A DNA stretch of 64,000 nt, taken from NCBI GenBank assembly GCA_017619615.1, contig JAFZRY010000020.1, forward strand, positions 1 through 64,000, given 5' to 3'. Made by a program: the position numbers and the translations under genes. Positions 35,840 to 46,218 of the stretch are shown piece after piece. The stretch's first letter is position 1. Every line of letters begins with the position of its first letter. Source of the DNA: Lachnospiraceae bacterium. Lineage in GTDB: Bacteria > Bacillota > Clostridia > Lachnospirales > Lachnospiraceae. The notes beneath the pieces are model-generated. The model was not told the DNA's origin. It was given only the letters and a program-made list of their open reading frames with translations, and did not search any database.

Positions 35840-35868
35840 TTGAACAGCCCCGTATAATCCGATATAAT
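35840..35868 (+). promoter_or_regulatory. Promoter of the thiolase gene
   Basis: TTGAAC (35840-35845) and TATAAT (35863-35868) are 17 bp apart. A second TATAAT at 35853 has no -35 at suitable distance. Confidence 0.8.
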
Positions 35869-35924
35869 TATTGCGGAAAACGACGATGTGTGATCCAATC
35901 CAAACCCAAATAAAGGAGAACAAC

Positions 35925-37184
35925 ATGAAAGACCTCTATGTAGTAAACTGCTGCCGTACGGCCGTCGGTTCCTTTGGCGGTTCCCTGAAGGACACCCCCG
36001 CTGCCGACCTTGGCGCGATCGTGGTGAAGGAAGCCTTAAAGCGTGCCAATGTTGCCCCCGAAAACGTGGATGAGCTGATGTTCGGCTGCATCCTGACCGC
36101 TGCCCAGGGCCAGAACGTGGCCCGTCAGGTCGGCGTGAAGGCCGGTCTGCCTTTCAGCGTTCCCGCCTACACCGTCGGCATGGTCTGCGGTTCCGGCATG
36201 AAGTCCGTCATTGAAGCGGCCCGCGCCATCCTGGCCGGCGACGCCAACATCGTCGTCTGCGGCGGTACCGAAAACATGAGCGCCGCTCCTTTCGCCTCCA
36301 TGGAAGCCCGCTGGGGCGCCCGCATGGGTGACAAGAAGCTGGTCGACACCATGATCAAGGACGGCCTGTGGGATGCGTTCAACAACTACCATATGGGCAC
36401 CACCGCAGAGAACATCTGCGACGTCTGGGGCATCACCCGCGAAGAACTGGACGAGTTCGGCCTGAATTCCCAGTTAAAGACCGAAGCGGCCCAGAACAGC
36501 GGCCGTTTCGACGATGAGATCGTTCCCGTTCCCGTGAAGGTCAAGAAGCAGATCGTGGAATTCAAGCGCGACGAGTTCCCTCGCGCCGGCTCCACGGCGG
36601 AAGGCATGGCCAAGCTGCGCGGCGCGTTCCCGGCCGGCCCCGAAGGCGTGGAAGATGAGATCGTCCACACGTTCCAGCCCACCGAGATCCACGAAGCCGA
36701 CACCCGCAAGCACGTCCAGCGCGTGACCGCCGGCCAGGCCTCCGGCATCAACGACGGCGCGGCCGCCATCGTGCTGGCCTCCGGCGAAGCCGTTGAGAAG
36801 TACGGCCTGAAGCCCATGGCCAAGCTGATCGGCTGGGGCCAGGGCGGCGTCGATCCCAAGATCATGGGCGTAGGTCCCGTGGTCGCCTCCCGTCAGGCCA
36901 TGGCGAAAGCCGGCGTGACCATCGAGGACATGGATCTGGTGGAAGCCAACGAAGCGTTCGCGGCCCAGTCCATCGCGGTCGCCCGTGAGCTGCACTTCGA
37001 CATGAGCAAGGTCAACGTGAACGGCGGCGCCATCGCCATCGGCCACCCCGTAGGCGCTTCCGGTGCCCGCATCATCGTCACCCTGCTGCATGAGATGCAG
37101 AAGCGCCCCGAAGCTAAGAAAGGCCTTGCCACCCTGTGCATCGGCGGCGGCCAGGGCGTTGCCACCGTATTTGAAAAGTGCTGA
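35925..37184 (+). CDS. Acetyl-CoA acetyltransferase (thiolase)
   Basis: The 419-residue enzyme condenses two acetyl-CoA to acetoacetyl-CoA (butyrate-type fermentation) or cleaves 3-ketoacyl-CoA. The nucleophile Cys is in GMVCGSGMKS; NEAFAAQS, the GHPVGASGAR His and the final CIGGGQG Cys complete the active site. The protein is about 25 residues longer than usual because of an insert rich in His and acidic residues (VEDEIVHTFQPTEIHEAD region) before TAGQASGINDGAA. The ATG follows AAAGGAG. It is monocistronic with strong codon bias, suggesting high expression. Confidence 0.93.
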   Translation: MKDLYVVNCCRTAVGSFGGSLKDTPAADLGAIVVKEALKRANVAPENVDELMFGCILTAAQGQNVARQVGVKAGLPFSVPAYTVGMVCGSGMKSVIEAARAILAGDANIVVCGGTENMSAAPFASMEARWGARMGDKKLVDTMIKDGLWDAFNNYHMGTTAENICDVWGITREELDEFGLNSQLKTEAAQNSGRFDDEIVPVPVKVKKQIVEFKRDEFPRAGSTAEGMAKLRGAFPAGPEGVEDEIVHTFQPTEIHEADTRKHVQRVTAGQASGINDGAAAIVLASGEAVEKYGLKPMAKLIGWGQGGVDPKIMGVGPVVASRQAMAKAGVTIEDMDLVEANEAFAAQSIAVARELHFDMSKVNVNGGAIAIGHPVGASGARIIVTLLHEMQKRPEAKKGLATLCIGGGQGVATVFEKC

Positions 37185-37205
37185 TAACGTCAGCACGTCC
37201 GCAGG

Positions 37206-37231
37206 GGGAAGGGCTCAGGCCCTTCCCTTTT
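37206..37231 (+). terminator. Terminator of the thiolase gene
   Basis: GGGAAGGGC (37206-37214) pairs with GCCCTTCCC (37219-37227), followed by TTTTG. Confidence 0.87.
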
Positions 37232-37348
37232 GCGTTTCGGGGAAATAAAAAATTTTACTCCCTGTCCCGTTTCCTCTTATTCGCGTGTATGATAAGTGAG
37301 GGCAGCAAAGAGCGGATCGTCCGCCTGCCTTCCCCGGGAGTGACCGTC

Positions 37349-37822
37349 ATGGATTTTGAAGCGCTTTACGAACAGCATGCCGGATGGATGTACCGCCTGG
37401 CTTTTGCGATCCTGCGGCAGCCGCAGGACGCGGAAGATGCCGTCCAGGAGGCTTTCCTGACTGTTGCCCGGAAACCCGGATTCTACGGCGCGCTGACGGG
37501 CGGCCCTCTGAAGGCGGCGCTGACGGTCATCACCCGCAGCCGGGCGCTCAATATCCTGCGGAAACGCCGCGAGATCGCCGACAGCGAACTGACGGACCGG
37601 AATCTGCCGGGCGATCGGGTGTCCTTCACGTTCGGACTTTCCTGGGAAGAAGCGGTGGCGTCGCTGCCGTCCTTCGTACGGGAAATGGTCCTGCTGCATT
37701 TCGCGGACGGCTTCACGGCGGCCGAGATCGCGGACCTGCTGGATGTCAAACAGGAAACCGTGCGGAAAACGCTGTACCGGGCCCGGAAACAGATCCGCCG
37801 GCATCTGGAGGAGGGGGATTAG
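37349..37822 (+). CDS. ECF-type RNA polymerase sigma factor
   Basis: The 157-residue protein has region 2 (WMYRLAFAILRQPQDAEDAVQEAF) and region 4 with a helix-turn-helix (GFTAAEIADLLDVKQETVRKTLYRAR). The start at 37349 has GGGAG 8 nt upstream; the open frame extends further back only by chance. It lies 3 nt before its membrane partner. The promoter is not obvious, consistent with self-activation. Confidence 0.9.
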   Translation: MDFEALYEQHAGWMYRLAFAILRQPQDAEDAVQEAFLTVARKPGFYGALTGGPLKAALTVITRSRALNILRKRREIADSELTDRNLPGDRVSFTFGLSWEEAVASLPSFVREMVLLHFADGFTAAEIADLLDVKQETVRKTLYRARKQIRRHLEEGD

Positions 37823-37825
37823 ATC

Positions 37826-39478
37826 ATGTTGTCAGATAAAGAAAAACGGGAACTGGAAAAAGCCGCCTCGTCCGTGCAGGATGCCTGGCTGGCCGAACTG
37901 GACGAGGAGATCGGTGGGATCGGCGCGGAGCCGCCCGCCGGGATGAAGGAACGGCTGGCGCAGGCGTACCGGGACGCGCAGGCAGAGCAGACAGGGAAAG
38001 CGGAGCCGAAGAAGAAACGGTCGCCCCGCCGCCCGGTGCTCCGCTGGGCTTTGTCCGCGGTCGCCATGCTGATCGTCCTGATCGGCAGCTGGCTGGCCTT
38101 TGACAAAACGGCACGCGCGGAAGCCTCGGACTGGATGAAAAGCGTCCTGGGGATCGAATCCACTGCCCAGGAAGCCTATGACCGCCTGCTCCGCTTCCTG
38201 GGCGGCACGCCGGATCAGAGAGACCGGTACCGGGATCCGAAGGGCGAAGCCTGGCGTCCGGTTTTCGGCGGCGCGTGGCTGAACGGAGAAAAGAACCTGG
38301 TCGTGGCGGTGACGGACGATTCTTCGGAGGTCACCAAAGTGTTTCAGGACGTCCTGCGTTTCGACAGCGCGCAGTTCCGGAAAGTGAAATACAGTTATGA
38401 CGAACTGTATGACACATATGAAACGATCCATGAAAGGCTGAAAGCAGAACCGTTTCAGGGACTTGCCGCTTACTCGGTAAATGTGGAGGAGAACCGGATC
38501 GATCTCAGTTTTGCCGAGGATGCCATAGATGTGCAATATCGCTTTCTGACCTGGCTGGACGCGGATGTCCGGAAGATCGATCTGTTCGGATTTGATTCCG
38601 AACCGATCTGGATCATCAGAGACCAGGAGGACGCGGATCTGAAACTGGCAAATGATCTTGCCGCGGAGGGATTGCTGGAAAGCTGCCGCCTGACGCAGCT
38701 TGGAGACGTGGAGGCCGCCAGGACGCCGGCGCAGGAACTGCCTCCGGAAATGCTGCAGGACATCGAAGAATACATGCAGTATAAAGCGGAAAGCGAATTC
38801 ACGGTCACGAGACTGGACAAACAGGTCGTGGAAGAAGGCGATCTGATCAGGATCAGCTATCGGCCCTACACAAAAACACAGTTCCTGGAAATGAACAGCA
38901 TCGAACTGCCCTGCCGGTGCGGCGGAGAGACAGCTCCCGGCCTGGAAGCGATCCAGTCGTCCGTCACCCCGGGCCGCCGGGTGGGAGAGTCCTATACCAT
39001 CGATTACGCCGGCGCGCCGTACGACACGGACGAACCGGTCTTCTGTGACATCACGATCCTCTATATATACCGGGCGGAACCGCATGAACTGGACGACGCC
39101 TTCGTGCAGGAATTTACGGAATATTCCTCAGTGGAAGAATGGCGTGACGCGCTGATCCGGGGAAAAATGAGCTGGGGATCCGTGCCGAATGCCTGGCATC
39201 AGGTACTGGAAAAACTGCTCCCGGTCTGTCAGTTTGAACTGGATGAGGACCGGATCCGGGAGAAAATGACAGACCCGCAAATGGCGAAAGCGGCGATCCG
39301 GGAATATCTGCTGGTGCAGGCGATAGCGGAGCATTACGGAATAGCGGTGACCGACGCGGACGTACAGGCGTACATCAGCGAACACCAGATCTATCTTTAC
39401 GGTCTGCCGGGAACGGCCCTGACCGCCTGCAAGTGGCGCGCCATGCGGGAAAAGGTCATTGAAAAGATGACGGAGTAA
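37826..39478 (+). CDS. Membrane protein with extracellular trigger-factor-like domain, partner of the ECF sigma factor
   Basis: The 550-residue protein has a cytosolic N-terminus (1-70, basic just before the membrane), one membrane segment (about 71-92), an unassigned extracellular middle (about 95-330), then a region that follows the trigger factor order: an FKBP-like domain (about 337-418, EEGDLIRISY..PGLEAI..GESYTIDY) joined by ELDDAFVQEFTEYSSVEEWR to a helical C-terminal domain (to 550, with VTDADVQAYI). This layout suggests an exported folding helper or substrate sensor fused to an anti-sigma-type anchor. The assignment rests on motif order and was not tested by alignment. Confidence 0.75.
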   Translation: MLSDKEKRELEKAASSVQDAWLAELDEEIGGIGAEPPAGMKERLAQAYRDAQAEQTGKAEPKKKRSPRRPVLRWALSAVAMLIVLIGSWLAFDKTARAEASDWMKSVLGIESTAQEAYDRLLRFLGGTPDQRDRYRDPKGEAWRPVFGGAWLNGEKNLVVAVTDDSSEVTKVFQDVLRFDSAQFRKVKYSYDELYDTYETIHERLKAEPFQGLAAYSVNVEENRIDLSFAEDAIDVQYRFLTWLDADVRKIDLFGFDSEPIWIIRDQEDADLKLANDLAAEGLLESCRLTQLGDVEAARTPAQELPPEMLQDIEEYMQYKAESEFTVTRLDKQVVEEGDLIRISYRPYTKTQFLEMNSIELPCRCGGETAPGLEAIQSSVTPGRRVGESYTIDYAGAPYDTDEPVFCDITILYIYRAEPHELDDAFVQEFTEYSSVEEWRDALIRGKMSWGSVPNAWHQVLEKLLPVCQFELDEDRIREKMTDPQMAKAAIREYLLVQAIAEHYGIAVTDADVQAYISEHQIYLYGLPGTALTACKWRAMREKVIEKMTE

Positions 39479-39484
39479 AAAAGA

Positions 39485-39629
39485 GTGCCATTGGGGGACT
39501 GTCCCCGAACGGCACAAAAAATCTGACAAAGGAACCGTCCCCCTGTCAGAAAAAAGCAGGCCGGGCTGTCTGTCGCCGGCCTGCCGCGCGGAAGTCGAAA
39601 CCTGACGAAGGAACCGTCCCTCTGTCAGG
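39485..39629. repeat. Cluster of four hairpin repeats
   Basis: Four inverted repeats follow each other: GTGCC..GGCAC (39485-39515); CTGACA..TGTCAG (39523-39549) with a following A-run; GCAGGCCGG..CCGGCCTGC (39556-39584); and CCTGACG..CTGTCAGG (39601-39629). The second and fourth share the core AAGGAACCGTCCC. They can terminate both convergent genes and resemble short dispersed repeats known from Clostridia. A related core, AAAGGACCGTCCC, lies at 31321 before mutY. Confidence 0.75.
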
Positions 39630-39635
39630 TTTCTG

Positions 39636-40469
39636 TTATTTCCCGAGCATCTTCATCAGATCCGGCAGGGTGGCTTCAAAGTCCACGCCGTACCAGGGGC
39701 GCTCGGGATTCTGCAGGGTGACGTCGATGGTGTGGGCGGTGTAATCCGCGGCGATGCGGAAAGCGTCGGGGAGGGAGAGGCCCTGCACCAGGCCGCCGAC
39801 GGCGACGCTGGAGAAGAGGTCGCCCGTGCCGTGGTAGGAGGCGTCGATGCGGCCGTTCTGGTAGACGAAGTGTTCGCCGGTCTCCGTGTTCAGGCCGTAG
39901 ATGCCGGTCTTGCCGGGCGACAGGGACACGCCGGTCAGCACGACGATCTTCGAGCCCAGCGCGGCCAGCTTGTCCAGCAGGCCCAGGATGTAGGCTTCGT
40001 CGTACACTTCCTTATACTCCGTGCCGGTCATGAAGCAGGCCTCAGTGATGTTGGGGACGATGATGTCCGCCTCGCCGCAGAGCCCCGCGTTCAGGCGCGC
40101 GTAGTTCTCGTCGAAGGCCGGGTACATCTTGCCGTTGTCCGCCATGACGGGGTCGATGAAGACCAGCGTGCCGTCCTCGCGGAACATGCGGAAGATTTCC
40201 TTGCTGATCTCGATCTCCTCCGCGGAGCCCAGGTAGCCCGTGTAGATCGCGTCAAAATGGATGCCCTCGGCTTTCCAGTGGGCGGTGATGGGCCGCAGCT
40301 GGTCCGTCAGGTCCTTGACGGTGAAGCCCTTGAACATGGTGTGCGTGGAGAGGACGGCGGTCGGCAGGATCGCCGTTTCCACGCCCATGGCGGAAATGAC
40401 GGGCAGGGCGATGGTGAGGGAGCATTTCCCGAAGCAGGAAATGTCCTGGATGGTCAGAACTCTTTTCAT
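39636..40469 (-). CDS. pdxY: Pyridoxamine/pyridoxal kinase
   Basis: The 277-residue ribokinase-fold enzyme phosphorylates B6 vitamers with ATP. QDISCFGKCSLT at the start, VFIDPVMADNGKMY, and YHGTGDLFSS (anion hole and catalytic Asp) match the PdxY/PdxK group. The ATG at 40469 has GAGG 8 nt upstream on the minus strand and is preferred over the GTG three codons earlier. The gene is transcribed alone. Glycogen phosphorylase in this window is a PLP user, but no direct link is implied. Confidence 0.93.
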   Translation of the reverse strand: MKRVLTIQDISCFGKCSLTIALPVISAMGVETAILPTAVLSTHTMFKGFTVKDLTDQLRPITAHWKAEGIHFDAIYTGYLGSAEEIEISKEIFRMFREDGTLVFIDPVMADNGKMYPAFDENYARLNAGLCGEADIIVPNITEACFMTGTEYKEVYDEAYILGLLDKLAALGSKIVVLTGVSLSPGKTGIYGLNTETGEHFVYQNGRIDASYHGTGDLFSSVAVGGLVQGLSLPDAFRIAADYTAHTIDVTLQNPERPWYGVDFEATLPDLMKMLGK

Positions 40470-40685
40470 ATCTATCACCTCGGAAAGTGTTAATTGTCAA
40501 ATTCATATTATACACACTTCTGTTGAGAAATGGAATACCCCGGAGCATAATTGTTGCCGGCCGCAGAAATCGGCCGCGGAACCGGCTGCGTTAGACAAAA
40601 TACGGCCGGTTATTTTGCTGCCCCGGCCCTTTATCCTGCGCGGCGCGGCGTTTATCATAGCGTTAAGAAAGAGAGGTGATACGTC

Positions 40686-40781
40686 ATGAGGGTCAGAGCA
40701 AAAAAACGGCGCGGAGGCGGCGAACGCCTTGCAACGCCGCAGATTTTCTGGTATGATTCCCGAGAGGAGGTGACAGTATGA
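40686..40781 (+). CDS. Possible 31-codon leader peptide before nfeD
   Basis: A short frame starts at ATG 40686 with GAGAGGTGAT upstream, encodes a basic N-terminus (RVRAKKRRGGG), and its TGA overlaps the nfeD ATG (ATGA). The layout fits translational coupling to nfeD. There is no homology support; it could be chance. The 200 bp upstream back to pdxY hold no clear promoter. Confidence 0.35.
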   Translation: MRVRAKKRRGGGERLATPQIFWYDSREEVTV

Positions 40782-41275
40782 ATAGCCTGTACGTCTGGCT
40801 GGGCATATTCGTCCTGGCTGTGATCATTGAGGTGGCGACCGCGGGGCTGGCCACCGTCTGGTTTGCCTGCGGCGCGTTCGTCGCGTTTATCCTGGCGGTC
40901 CTGAAGGTGGACATCGTCTGGCAGGTGGTCGCGTTCGTCGTGGTCTCCCTGGTGCTCCTGGCCTTCACACGCCCGATGGCGAAGAAATACCTGAACCGGA
41001 AGACCGAAAAGACCAACGTGCTGGATAAGATCATCGGCCGCACCGCCCTGGTGACGGAGGAGATCAACAATATCCTGGCCACCGGCAAGGTCACGGTGGA
41101 CGGCATGCCCTGGACGGCCCGCAGCGCGGACCCGGACGGCATCATCCCGGTCGGGAAGGAAGTCGTGATCGAGCAGCTGGTGGGCGTCAAACTGATCGTA
41201 AAAGCTTTGGAAAGCAAAATAGAGGAACTGAGCCCGGCGGAAGAGGAACCCGCCCAGTCAAAGGAGGAAGAGTAA
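40778..41275 (+). CDS. NfeD family membrane protein
   Basis: The 165-residue protein has three hydrophobic N-terminal segments (about 5-70) and a C-terminal OB-fold domain (RTALVTEEINN..KVTVDGMPWTARS), the truncated NfeD1b type. Such proteins partner SPFH/stomatin-like proteins in membrane microdomains. GAGGAGG lies upstream and the SPFH gene follows by 1 nt, as expected. Confidence 0.92.
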   Translation: MNSLYVWLGIFVLAVIIEVATAGLATVWFACGAFVAFILAVLKVDIVWQVVAFVVVSLVLLAFTRPMAKKYLNRKTEKTNVLDKIIGRTALVTEEINNILATGKVTVDGMPWTARSADPDGIIPVGKEVVIEQLVGVKLIVKALESKIEELSPAEEEPAQSKEEE

Positions 41276-41276
41276 T

Positions 41277-42227
41277 ATGTTGACGATGGAAATCTCGGAG
41301 AAACTTTTCGGCAGCATCGCGATCATCGCGGTCGTCCTGGTCGTCCTGGCCATTATCGTATCCTGCATCAAGATCGTGCCGCAGGCCACCGCGTTCGTCG
41401 TGGAACGGCTGGGCGCCTATATCGGGACCTGGGGTGTGGGCCTGCACTTCAAACTGCCCTTCGTGGATAAAGTGGCCCGCCGCGTGAGTTTAAAGGAACA
41501 GGTCATCGACTTCAAGCCGCAGCCCGTTATCACCAAGGATAACGTCACCATGCAGATCGACACGGTCGTGTTCTTCCAGATCACGGACCCCAAGCTGTAT
41601 GCCTACGGCGTCGTGAACCCCATCATGGCCATTGAGAACCTGACCGCCACCACGCTGCGTAACATCATCGGCGAACTGGAACTGGACCAGACGCTGACCT
41701 CCCGCGAGATCATCAACACCAAGATGCGGACCCAGCTGGACGTCGCGACCGACCCCTGGGGCATCAAGGTAAACCGCGTGGAACTGAAGAACATCATCCC
41801 GCCGCGCGAGATCCAGGATTCCATGGAGAAGCAGATGAAGGCGGAACGCGAACGCCGTGAGAAGATCCTGCAGGCCGAAGGTGAGAAGAAGTCCACCATC
41901 CTGGTGGCTGAAGGTCACAAGGAACGCGCGATCCTGGACGCCCAGGCGGAAAAGGAAGCGGCCATCCTGCGGGCGGAAGCCAAGAAGGAAGCCATGATGC
42001 GCGAGGCGGAAGGCCAGGCGGCCGCGATCCTCAAGGTGCAGCAGGCGAACGCCGAAGGCATCCGGCTGATCAAGGAAGCCGGCGCGGACCAGGCGGTCCT
42101 GCAGATCAAGAGCCTGGAAGCCTTCGCCAAGGCGGCGGAAGGCCAGGCCACCAAGATCATCATCCCTTCGGAGATCCAGGGGCTGGCCGGCGCGCTGACC
42201 GCGCTGAAGGAAACCGTGAAAGACTGA
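41277..42227 (+). CDS. SPFH/stomatin-like protein (QmcA/paraslipin type)
   Basis: The 316-residue protein has an N-terminal membrane segment (about 14-36), an SPFH domain (about 40-190; [17 protein letters not shown]-like [21 protein letters not shown]) and a long alanine/glutamate-rich coiled coil (about 190-285, repeated [22 protein letters not shown]-like units) that drives oligomerisation. It is the expected partner of the NfeD protein just upstream. Confidence 0.94.
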   Translation: MLTMEISEKLFGSIAIIAVVLVVLAIIVSCIKIVPQATAFVVERLGAYIGTWGVGLHFKLPFVDKVARRVSLKEQVIDFKPQPVITKDNVTMQIDTVVFFQITDPKLYAYGVVNPIMAIENLTATTLRNIIGELELDQTLTSREIINTKMRTQLDVATDPWGIKVNRVELKNIIPPREIQDSMEKQMKAERERREKILQAEGEKKSTILVAEGHKERAILDAQAEKEAAILRAEAKKEAMMREAEGQAAAILKVQQANAEGIRLIKEAGADQAVLQIKSLEAFAKAAEGQATKIIIPSEIQGLAGALTALKETVKD

Positions 42228-42300
42228 GAATACTGACAGCGGAAAAGGATGCGCCGTGCCCCGGCGCATCCTGCCGTTGTACAAAACCGCAGAGGACTTT

Positions 42301-43809
42301 ATGGAAAAATTTATCTTGTCCCTGGATCAGGGAACCACCAGTTCGCGCGCGATCCTGTTCGATCATGAGGGCAGGATCCGCGCGATGGTGCAGGAAGAAT
42401 TCACGCAGTATTACCCCCAGCCCGGCTGGGTGGAGCACGACCCCCGCGATATCTGGCGCTGCCAGCTGAAGACGGGGCGTCTGGCCATCGAGCAGCTCGG
42501 CATTAAGGCGGAGCAGATCGCGGCCGTCGGCGTCACCAACCAGCGGGAGACCACCATCGTGTGGGAGAAGGAGAGCGGCCAGCCCGTGTATCCGGCCATC
42601 GTATGGCAGTGCCGCCGCACGGCCGGCATGATCGACAAACTGGTGGAGCAGGGCTGGAGCGAAAAGATCAAGGCCAAGACCGGCCTGATCCCGGACGCCT
42701 ATTTCAGCGCGTCCAAGATCGCCTGGATCCTCGAAAACGTGGACGGCGCGCGCGAAAAAGCGGAGCGCGGAGAACTGCTCTTCGGCACGGTGGACACCTG
42801 GCTGATCTGGAACCTCACCGGCGTCCACGTCACGGACTACACCAATGCCTCCCGCACCATGCTGTACAACATCCATGAGCGCCGCTGGGACGACGAACTG
42901 CTTGACCTGTTCAATATCCCGCGCTCGATGCTGCCGGAGGTGAAACCGTCCAGTTGCGTTTACGGGAACACCAAACCCTTCTGGTTCGGCGGCGAGATCC
43001 CCGTGGCCGGCGCGGCGGGCGATCAGCAGGCGGCTCTGTTCGGCCAGTGCTGCTTCCAGCCCGGCGAGGTGAAGAGTACCTACGGCACCGGCGGCTTCAT
43101 GCTGATGAACACCGGCAGACAGGCGGTGGCGTCGCAGAGCGGCCTGCTGACCACCATGGCGGCCTCCCTGGGCGAGGAAGCCGAGTACGCGCTGGAAGGC
43201 AGCGTCTTCGTGAGCGGCGCCGTGGTCCAGTGGCTGCGCGACGAGCTGCGCATCCTGGACGCGAGCCCGGATTCCGAATACTTCGCGGTCAAAGCGAAGG
43301 ACAACGGCGGCGTCTACATGGTCCCCGCCTTCACGGGCATCGGCGCGCCGTACTGGAACCAGTACGCCCGCGGCATGATCGTGGGCCTGACCCGCAGCAC
43401 CAGCAAGGCGCAGATCGTGCGCGCGGCGCTGGAAGCCATCGCCTACCAGACCGCCGACGTGTGCGAAGCCATGGAGAAGGACTCCGGCCTGGACTTAACG
43501 AGCATCCAGGTGGACGGCGGCGCCTCCAAAAACGATTTCCTGATGCAGTTCCAGAGCGACGTCCTGAACGCCGTGGTCTGCCGCCCCGCCTGTGTCGAAA
43601 CCACCGCGATGGGCGCGGCCTTCCTGGCCGGCCTGGCCGTCGGCTTCTGGGGCAGCAAAGAGGAGATCAAGCAGCTCTGGTCCGTGGATGCCCTGTTCCG
43701 CCCGCAGATCAGTGCGGAAAAACGCAGCGGACTGCTGGCTGACTGGCACCTGGCCGTGGAATGCGCCCTGCGCTGGGGCAATGCGAAACGCGATATGACC
43801 GACAAATAA
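42301..43809 (+). CDS. glpK: Glycerol kinase
   Basis: The 502-residue FGGY-family enzyme makes glycerol 3-phosphate. It has [15 protein letters not shown] (ATP site), the family length and [11 protein letters not shown]; both FGGY signature regions are present. GAGG lies 5 nt before the ATG. It starts 73 nt after the SPFH gene without a visible terminator, and is followed at 25 nt by the Ldh2-family dehydrogenase. No glpF or glpD is in the window. Confidence 0.96.
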   Translation: MEKFILSLDQGTTSSRAILFDHEGRIRAMVQEEFTQYYPQPGWVEHDPRDIWRCQLKTGRLAIEQLGIKAEQIAAVGVTNQRETTIVWEKESGQPVYPAIVWQCRRTAGMIDKLVEQGWSEKIKAKTGLIPDAYFSASKIAWILENVDGAREKAERGELLFGTVDTWLIWNLTGVHVTDYTNASRTMLYNIHERRWDDELLDLFNIPRSMLPEVKPSSCVYGNTKPFWFGGEIPVAGAAGDQQAALFGQCCFQPGEVKSTYGTGGFMLMNTGRQAVASQSGLLTTMAASLGEEAEYALEGSVFVSGAVVQWLRDELRILDASPDSEYFAVKAKDNGGVYMVPAFTGIGAPYWNQYARGMIVGLTRSTSKAQIVRAALEAIAYQTADVCEAMEKDSGLDLTSIQVDGGASKNDFLMQFQSDVLNAVVCRPACVETTAMGAAFLAGLAVGFWGSKEEIKQLWSVDALFRPQISAEKRSGLLADWHLAVECALRWGNAKRDMTDK

Positions 43810-43834
43810 ATTCTTCTGAAGGAGGACTTAACAT

Positions 43835-44941
43835 ATGGAGACCCGTCCCTACGTCCCGTGGGATCTGATGAACAGCTTCATGATCGACGTGTTCAAGGCA
43901 TACGGCGTGCCGGAAGAGGACGCCGCCATCTGCGCGGACGTCCTGCTGGAATCCGACCGCCGCGGCATTGAAAGCCACGGCTGCAACCGCTTTAAGCCGA
44001 TCTATCTGGACCGCATCGACAACGGCACCCTGCTGCCGGTCACAAAGATCGATATCCTGAAGGAAACGCCCACCACGCTTGTCATGGATGCCAATAACGG
44101 CATGGGCATGGTGGCCAGCTACCGGATGATGGAAAAACTGATCGAAAAGGCGAAAACGTACGGCATGGCCGGCGGCGCCATCTGCAATTCCACCCATTAC
44201 GGCATCGCGGGCTACTGGACCACCATGGCGGAAAAGGCCGGCATGATCGGCATTTCCGGCACCAACGCCCGGCCTTCCGTCGCCCCCACCTGGGGCGTGG
44301 AGCCCATGATGGGCACGAACCCCCTGACCTTCACCATGCCCACCGACGAGGATTTCCCGTTCAACTTCGACTGCGCGACCTCCATCGTCCAGAACGGCAA
44401 GATCGAATTCTATGAACGCAGCGGCAAGGAGACCCCGCCCGGCCTGGTCGTCACGAAGGACGGCGGCACCATGACCGATTCCGGCCGGATCCTGAAGACC
44501 ATGCGCGCCGGCAACTGCGCGCTCCTGTCCATCGGCGGCCTCGGCGAGGCGACCGGCGGCTACAAGGGCTACGGCTTCACCACCATCGTGGAGATCCTCT
44601 CCGCGGCGCTGACCGGCGGCCCGTTCATGAAGGAGCTCTCCGGCAAGAACCCCGACGGCACGAACCGCATGTACCGCCTGGGCCACTTCTTCTTCGTGAT
44701 CAACCCTGAGTTCTTCATGGGCCTGGACACTTTCAAGCACACGACCGGCGAGATCCTGCGCGGCCTGCGCGCCTCCGAAAAAGCCCCCGGCGCGGACCGC
44801 ATCTACACCGCGGGCGAAAAGGAATGGGACGCCTGGCAGGAGCGCAAGGACAAGGGCGTGCCCGTCGGCGAGACGATCCAGAAGGAACTGATCGCGCTGC
44901 GCGACAGGTTCGGGCTGGATTACCGCTTCCCGTTTGAATAA
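43835..44941 (+). CDS. Ldh2-family malate/L-lactate dehydrogenase
   Basis: The 368-residue NAD(P)-dependent oxidoreductase of the malate/L-sulfolactate/ureidoglycolate family (distinct from classical Rossmann malate dehydrogenase) has ESHGCNRF with the catalytic His near the N-terminus, STHYGIAGYWT, and GTNPLTFTMP. The substrate is probably malate or another 2-hydroxyacid, judged from the malic enzyme encoded 21 nt downstream. GGAGG lies upstream. Confidence 0.87.
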   Translation: METRPYVPWDLMNSFMIDVFKAYGVPEEDAAICADVLLESDRRGIESHGCNRFKPIYLDRIDNGTLLPVTKIDILKETPTTLVMDANNGMGMVASYRMMEKLIEKAKTYGMAGGAICNSTHYGIAGYWTTMAEKAGMIGISGTNARPSVAPTWGVEPMMGTNPLTFTMPTDEDFPFNFDCATSIVQNGKIEFYERSGKETPPGLVVTKDGGTMTDSGRILKTMRAGNCALLSIGGLGEATGGYKGYGFTTIVEILSAALTGGPFMKELSGKNPDGTNRMYRLGHFFFVINPEFFMGLDTFKHTTGEILRGLRASEKAPGADRIYTAGEKEWDAWQERKDKGVPVGETIQKELIALRDRFGLDYRFPFE

Positions 44942-44962
44942 TTCCGAAGGAGACCGTACAAC

Positions 44963-46135
<1,173 letters not shown>

Positions 46136-46218
46136 TTCCGCTTCCCATTTGGCGGAGACTGTGTTATACTAAATAGTTGAGATATCACCCCCGGCCCGGG
46201 GGAAGGGAGGACAAGCCG

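Noticed and set aside
35853-35858. Alternative TATAAT for the thiolase promoter
   Set aside because: No -35 element lies at 16-18 bp from it, while the TATAAT at 35863 fits TTGAAC at 17 bp.
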